The notes under the pieces were generated by a model. It saw nothing but the letters and a program-made list of their open reading frames with translations. It was not told where the DNA came from and made no database searches. A program made the translations under genes and the position numbers. Shown here one piece after another: positions 6,423 to 9,903 of a stretch of DNA of 9,903 nucleotides. This stretch comes from Candidatus Cloacimonadota bacterium (GTDB lineage: Bacteria; Cloacimonadota; Cloacimonadia; Cloacimonadales; TCS61). The stretch lies in assembly GCA_027858325.1 (NCBI GenBank), contig JAQICU010000256.1:1-9903 (forward strand), written 5' to 3'. Positions within the stretch are counted from its first letter, which is position 1. Each line of letters opens with the position of its first letter.

Positions 6423-8474
6423 ATGAAAAAGAAAATTATTACATTAATTCTAATCTTTACAGGAATAATTCTTAATGCGTTCACAATACCGTATTCACAA
6501 ACGGAATTGAAAACAGAAACGAATCATCTATCGGAATTTGTGCGAATAGCACCCGATGATTCGCTAGATATCCCTTTGCAGACAGATGTGTGGCTTTGGC
6601 ACGATAAAGAAAATCTATTTGTTCTCTGCGAAGCGGAAATCGATGAAAACTTTGAGAAAGGGAAATTCGCAACTACTGATGAATGGTCAGATTGTGATGC
6701 TTTTAGAATTCAGATCATTACGGATGTGAAGAATTATTATGCTTATATGTTCTATTCGCTTCCATTTGGAAATCAATATGACTGTATCCGTAAATCCGAT
6801 ATGAATGCAGATGCAGGTTGGAATAGTAATTATCAATATGAAAACTCAATTTCCGATACTCTATGGAGAAGTTTGATGAAAATTCCTTTTAAGGATTTAC
6901 GTTTCTATGGAAAACCACCTTATCAATGGAAAATAATTTTAACTCGTTATTTCCAAAAAACTGATGAATATTTCTCTTTACCTTACGGTAAGATAGAAAT
7001 GGGGAAAGATTATTTCCGCACAGCTTATGATATTACTATAAATGAGGAACTTTCCAAAAACAAAAACTACAGGATTACACCATATTTCGTAAAAAAATAC
7101 GATTTAGTGGAAGAAACAGATTCCTTCGATCCTGAAAATATCGGTCTGGATTTTTCCTATAATCCCACTTCTGCCACCAAAGTAAAGATCAGCTTAAATC
7201 CTGATTTCTCAGATATTCCGATGGATACAGCAGAAGACAATTTCAATGTTCGCTATGCTCCGCATTTTTGGGAAAATCGTTATTTCTTCATTGAAGATCT
7301 TGATGTTTTCGGAGTTAGCAGTAATCTGTTTTATTCCCGTCATATTGTGCAGCCGCAATATGCTGTGAAACTTACCGGAAATTCGGAATATTTTTCTTAC
7401 GGATTTCTTTCCGCGATGGACAAAGAAGTTTCGGAAGATAACGAAATTCTGAATAGTGATGATATTTATAATATGCTGGCATTAAAACCGAAATGGGAAG
7501 ATCTTTCCATTCAAATGACTCTGCTGAACAGGATGAACAAAGATTATCACAATGAGGTTTTGATCATCAATCCAAGCTGGGAATTTTTGAAAAATCAATC
7601 TGTTTGGGGTGAGATAAATTTCAGTTTAAAAGATGAACCCGATATTGAACGGAAAAAGGGATATTCGGTGAGTGCTGGTTATAACGGCAAGAAAGGTGAT
7701 TTTAATTGGTCAACAAGTGTCTTTAATCGCAGTGAGGATTATACTGCCGATATGGGACGAGTTGATCAAACTGATTTCACAGCATTAAATGCTAATGCCT
7801 CACAATACAGTGATCCGAATGGAAAAATTGTAAAAGATTTTGGCTCGAATATCTGGCTAAATAAATCAATTACGAATGATGATAAAGAACTACTCGAACA
7901 AGGTGGTGGTTTGAATTTCTGGGCAAATACACCTAATAAAATAAATTTCAGCATTAATGGAAATATCGGGCAGGAGAGTTATGAAGATTCTGTTTATAAT
8001 TGGGATAATCTTTTTGTGAATATAAGCACCTGGAATATTTCCTGGTTAAGTTCATGGATCAGTTACAGTACTGGTCATTCTCTTGTCTATGGTCTCTTCG
8101 ACACATACAAAAAGGATTACATAAGTTTAGGGTTTTGGGGTGATATAGGAAGTAATCTTTCATTTAATATTTCAGCTCAAAGACAAAGGTATTTCGGTTT
8201 CCCTACAGATTGTGAGGAAGATGATGAATATTGGATCAGCAATGCTGATCTGACGATCAACTTTTCCAATAAACTCTCACTTACAAACGGTTTACGCTAT
8301 AGTAATAATGAGAGTGAAGATCAAACTGCATATCTTGGATATTTTTCCAATCTTCGTTATGAATTCAAGGATAATTGCAATTTATTTCTCGGATATAAAA
8401 CTCAAGATGAAATAGACCAGGAATTTATCAACGATTACAAGCAGGCATATATGAAAGTGAGCTATACTTTTTAG
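6423..8474 (+). CDS. Secreted outer-membrane beta-barrel protein with CBM9-like N-terminal domain (DUF5916 type)
   Basis: A 683-residue envelope protein. Residues 1-19 form a signal peptide (MKKKIITLILIFTGIILNA), probably cut near NA-FT. About 40-180 resembles the carbohydrate-binding family 9-like fold often found in this family (strand-rich, with WLWHDKENLFVLCEAEID and DCDAFRIQIITD). From about 215 on the sequence alternates polar and aromatic residues in the manner of outer-membrane strands. It carries the DUF5916 hallmark block NPDFSDIPMDTA...ENRYFFIEDLDVFG...LFYSRHI...KLTG (about 259-319). It ends MKVSYTF with the terminal Phe expected of a BAM substrate. I see no TonB box or plug domain. 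Many DUF5916 proteins are longer, so this is a compact member. The family's function is not established; a surface role in handling glycans or other ligands is inference. The ribosome site is AAGGA at 6408-6412 with a 10-nt spacer. Confidence 0.88.
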   Translation: MKKKIITLILIFTGIILNAFTIPYSQTELKTETNHLSEFVRIAPDDSLDIPLQTDVWLWHDKENLFVLCEAEIDENFEKGKFATTDEWSDCDAFRIQIITDVKNYYAYMFYSLPFGNQYDCIRKSDMNADAGWNSNYQYENSISDTLWRSLMKIPFKDLRFYGKPPYQWKIILTRYFQKTDEYFSLPYGKIEMGKDYFRTAYDITINEELSKNKNYRITPYFVKKYDLVEETDSFDPENIGLDFSYNPTSATKVKISLNPDFSDIPMDTAEDNFNVRYAPHFWENRYFFIEDLDVFGVSSNLFYSRHIVQPQYAVKLTGNSEYFSYGFLSAMDKEVSEDNEILNSDDIYNMLALKPKWEDLSIQMTLLNRMNKDYHNEVLIINPSWEFLKNQSVWGEINFSLKDEPDIERKKGYSVSAGYNGKKGDFNWSTSVFNRSEDYTADMGRVDQTDFTALNANASQYSDPNGKIVKDFGSNIWLNKSITNDDKELLEQGGGLNFWANTPNKINFSINGNIGQESYEDSVYNWDNLFVNISTWNISWLSSWISYSTGHSLVYGLFDTYKKDYISLGFWGDIGSNLSFNISAQRQRYFGFPTDCEEDDEYWISNADLTINFSNKLSLTNGLRYSNNESEDQTAYLGYFSNLRYEFKDNCNLFLGYKTQDEIDQEFINDYKQAYMKVSYTF

Positions 8475-8481
8475 ACAGGCA

Positions 8482-8575
8482 AAACCTTGAAAACGGTTTC
8501 CCGCAGAGGAATTCTTTCTCATCAACCTTTTCAACGGTTGGCATTTAGTAATAGTAAAGAACCGTTGAAAAGGTT
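8482..8575. repeat. Cluster of AACC...GGTT hairpins with a perfect 16-bp inverted repeat
   Basis: AAACC/GGTTT (8482-8486 with 8495-8499) forms a small hairpin 7 nt after the barrel gene. AACCTTTTCAACGGTT (8524-8539) is the exact reverse complement of AACCGTTGAAAAGGTT (8560-8575) with a 20-nt loop. Each arm can also fold on itself through CAACC/GGTTG (8523-8527 with 8536-8540). The half-motif ACCTTTTCAA recurs in the hairpin at 8598-8612. The unit is non-coding and I class it as a dispersed palindromic repeat. Confidence 0.7.
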
Positions 8576-8597
8576 CAGCAAGAAGAAAAAGCTTATA

Positions 8598-8616
8598 AAC
8601 CTTTTCAAGGTTATTT
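8598..8616 (+). terminator. Possible weak intrinsic terminator after the beta-barrel gene
   Basis: AACCTT (8598-8603) pairs with AAGGTT (8607-8612) around loop TTC and is followed by ATTTT. The stem is short and AT-rich and the T-run brief, so termination would be weak. The sequence also belongs to the AACC/GGTT repeat family immediately upstream and may simply be another copy. Confidence 0.35.
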
Positions 8617-8621
8617 TGGAG

Positions 8622-8642
8622 TAAAATATCCGTGATATTTTA
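8622..8642. promoter_or_regulatory. Perfect AT-rich palindrome upstream of the acetyltransferase
   Basis: TAAAATATC (8622-8630) and GATATTTTA (8634-8642) form a 9-bp dyad around CGT, about 50 bp before the next start codon. It is a plausible protein-binding operator or hairpin, but no regulator gene is nearby and no promoter boxes can be assigned with confidence. Confidence 0.3.
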
Positions 8643-8692
8643 AAAAATGGAAACGAATTCGTCGTTTTACATTCCTGATTTTATAGGGATTG

Positions 8693-9903
8693 ATGCACTC
8701 CAAGAAGTTATTAGCGGTTAAAAAAGAGGAAAAAATAAAAAAAATAAAAATAGTAGAATACGAGCACAAATACGCCAAAGCAGTTGCCGAAATGTGGAAA
8801 AACAGCAAGCAAGGGTGGAATGGAGAAACTTTCTTCACAACGGAACAAGCAGTGATTTCAGAGGAAGAAAACTCGATTCATTTGAATGCTTGGCTGGCAC
8901 TCGATGAAGGATTGGTTGTAGGTTATTGTGATCTTTACGAATATTACGCAGATACAGGTGCACTTTACATTGGACTTTTGAATGTTCAAGATGATCATCA
9001 CGGTCAGAAATTTGGAAAAGCTTTATTGTTGAAAGCAATTCAGCAAACAATCGAACTTGGTTGGGAACGGCTTGATCTTTACACCTGGGATGGAAATGTC
9101 AAGGCAGTTCCACTTTATAAAAAAGCAGGATTTTTCTGGGAAGATAATGACGATTCAACTCATTGTTTTAATTTAATCCCAGTTGTTCTAAATAACGAAC
9201 TGATCAAAAATTACTTCAAAAAAATCGATTGGTACACAGACAATATCCGCAAAATCGAAGTAAAACCGGACGGTAGAAAAGAGAATGAATTTGAATATTT
9301 AACTTATGAATGGGAGAAAGACGGAACTCATCTTCTAGCGGAATTCTGTCGTCGAGGTCGCGGACTGCGAAGAATCGAAACTGATGAATTTTCAATCACC
9401 GTTACAGTGGAAGATCTAAAATTGGTTTTTAGTAATAAATATAAGATCAAATATGAATTTATAAATAAAACTGGAAAACCGCTCAATATAGATATAAATG
9501 GGAAAAATGAAAAAAATATCGAATTTGATTTCACACAAAAGTTTAGTGTTGTTGATGCCAAAGCTATTGAAGCTGAATTTTATGTAGGAAAAATTGAAAA
9601 AGAGCAAAACAAATGGAAAACTTATCCGAATGTTATCTCAGAAATTTCTGTTAATGGAAAAAAAGCACTTTTTAAAACCGGAATTGAACCGAAATTTCCC
9701 GCCAAGCTCAGTTTAGTTCAAATAGATGGCATCTGTTACAAAGATGTGGAAACTCAGATTTTCCTTGATATTGAAAACTGCTTCAAGGAAAAGGCAACAT
9801 TCAGTTTCGATCTTCCTAAATCAGATAAAATCAGCTTCCAACCAAATAGATTTGAGATTGTACTTAATCCGGAAGAGAAGCGATCGATTCCAATAAAATA
9901 TCT
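8693..9903 (+). CDS. GNAT acetyltransferase fused to a beta-rich extension (partial, runs off the window)
   Basis: 403 codons are visible with no stop, so the gene continues past the window. Residues about 17-165 form a GNAT domain. Motif A is HHGQKFGKALLLKA (102-115), matching the Q/RxxGxG/A acetyl-CoA pyrophosphate loop. Motif B is LDLYTWDGNVKAVPLYKKAGF (split 127-147), with the usual Asn and Tyr-Lys-Lys-x-Gly-Phe. This predicts acetyl-CoA-dependent N-acetyl transfer; the acceptor is unknown. After about residue 180 the sequence is strand-rich, without membrane segments or a signal peptide. It includes a segment near 375-403 (FQPNRFEIVLNPEEKRSIPIKY, split here as FQPNRFEIV and LNPEEKRSIPIKY) resembling an immunoglobulin-like NEW3/CARDB-type domain. 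The start is uncertain. ATG 8693 is the first ATG after the in-frame stop TAG 8684-8686, with AGGGA only 3 nt upstream. It adds a Lys-rich stretch of about 17 residues from a poly-A tract before the conserved IKIVEY strand. Confidence 0.85.
   Translation, partial: MHSKKLLAVKKEEKIKKIKIVEYEHKYAKAVAEMWKNSKQGWNGETFFTTEQAVISEEENSIHLNAWLALDEGLVVGYCDLYEYYADTGALYIGLLNVQDDHHGQKFGKALLLKAIQQTIELGWERLDLYTWDGNVKAVPLYKKAGFFWEDNDDSTHCFNLIPVVLNNELIKNYFKKIDWYTDNIRKIEVKPDGRKENEFEYLTYEWEKDGTHLLAEFCRRGRGLRRIETDEFSITVTVEDLKLVFSNKYKIKYEFINKTGKPLNIDINGKNEKNIEFDFTQKFSVVDAKAIEAEFYVGKIEKEQNKWKTYPNVISEISVNGKKALFKTGIEPKFPAKLSLVQIDGICYKDVETQIFLDIENCFKEKATFSFDLPKSDKISFQPNRFEIVLNPEEKRSIPIKY

Noticed and set aside
6423..8474. 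TonB-dependent receptor
   Set aside because: There is no TonB box or plug domain after the signal peptide, and the conserved block fits DUF5916 better.
8647..8721. 24-codon frame (METNSSFYIPDF...) overlapping the start of the acetyltransferase in another frame
   Set aside because: It is short and has no ribosome site at a suitable distance; the nearest purine-rich motif is over 20 nt away. It overlaps the N-terminus of a well-supported gene, and I recognise no family.

Overview
The window is AT-rich DNA that looks like a Gram-negative bacterium of the FCB (Fibrobacterota-Chlorobiota-Bacteroidota) type or a relative. The main reason is an outer-membrane beta-barrel protein with a family-9-like carbohydrate-binding domain (DUF5916 type), which is characteristic of that group. 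The dense load of palindromic intergenic repeats resembles uncultured lineages such as Cloacimonadota, but that placement is inference and has not been tested. All genes lie on the + strand. I see no rRNA, tRNA, CRISPR array, transposase or phage gene.

Layout: (1) 1-128, a two-hairpin repeat before the first gene. (2) 129-3966, two half-transporters forming a heterodimeric ABC exporter. The first subunit has Asp in place of the catalytic Glu, and the second has a non-canonical signature (LSTGE), so one ATP site is degenerate and one is intact. A four-helix palindromic repeat separates the two genes. (3) 3967-4210, a non-coding stretch packed with hairpins. It includes two facing copies of a GTTCCC-type repeat around an 85-nt core that carries a strong Shine-Dalgarno sequence and an 11-codon reading frame. 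(4) 4211-4822, a small P-loop kinase-like protein of unknown substrate. (5) 4896-6152, the ribosome-associated GTPase HflX, overlapped by 4 nt (ATGA) by a 49-codon gene for a very basic protein at 6149-6298. The end of the small gene runs into another repeat. (6) 6423-8474, a secreted CBM9-like/DUF5916 beta-barrel. (7) 8475-8692, a second hairpin cluster with a possible weak terminator. (8) 8693 to the window edge, an acetyltransferase (GNAT) whose N-terminal enzyme domain is joined to a long beta-rich extension that is still open at base 9903.

Functionally this looks like ordinary chromosome rather than a single accessory island. It holds export (ABC pair), translation stress (HflX plus small basic protein), surface or outer-membrane function (DUF5916 barrel) and two enzymes of unknown substrate. 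The most distinctive property is that all six intergenic gaps are occupied by strongly palindromic repeats of several unrelated designs, some inside probable operons. No stretch over 300 bases lacks a gene.
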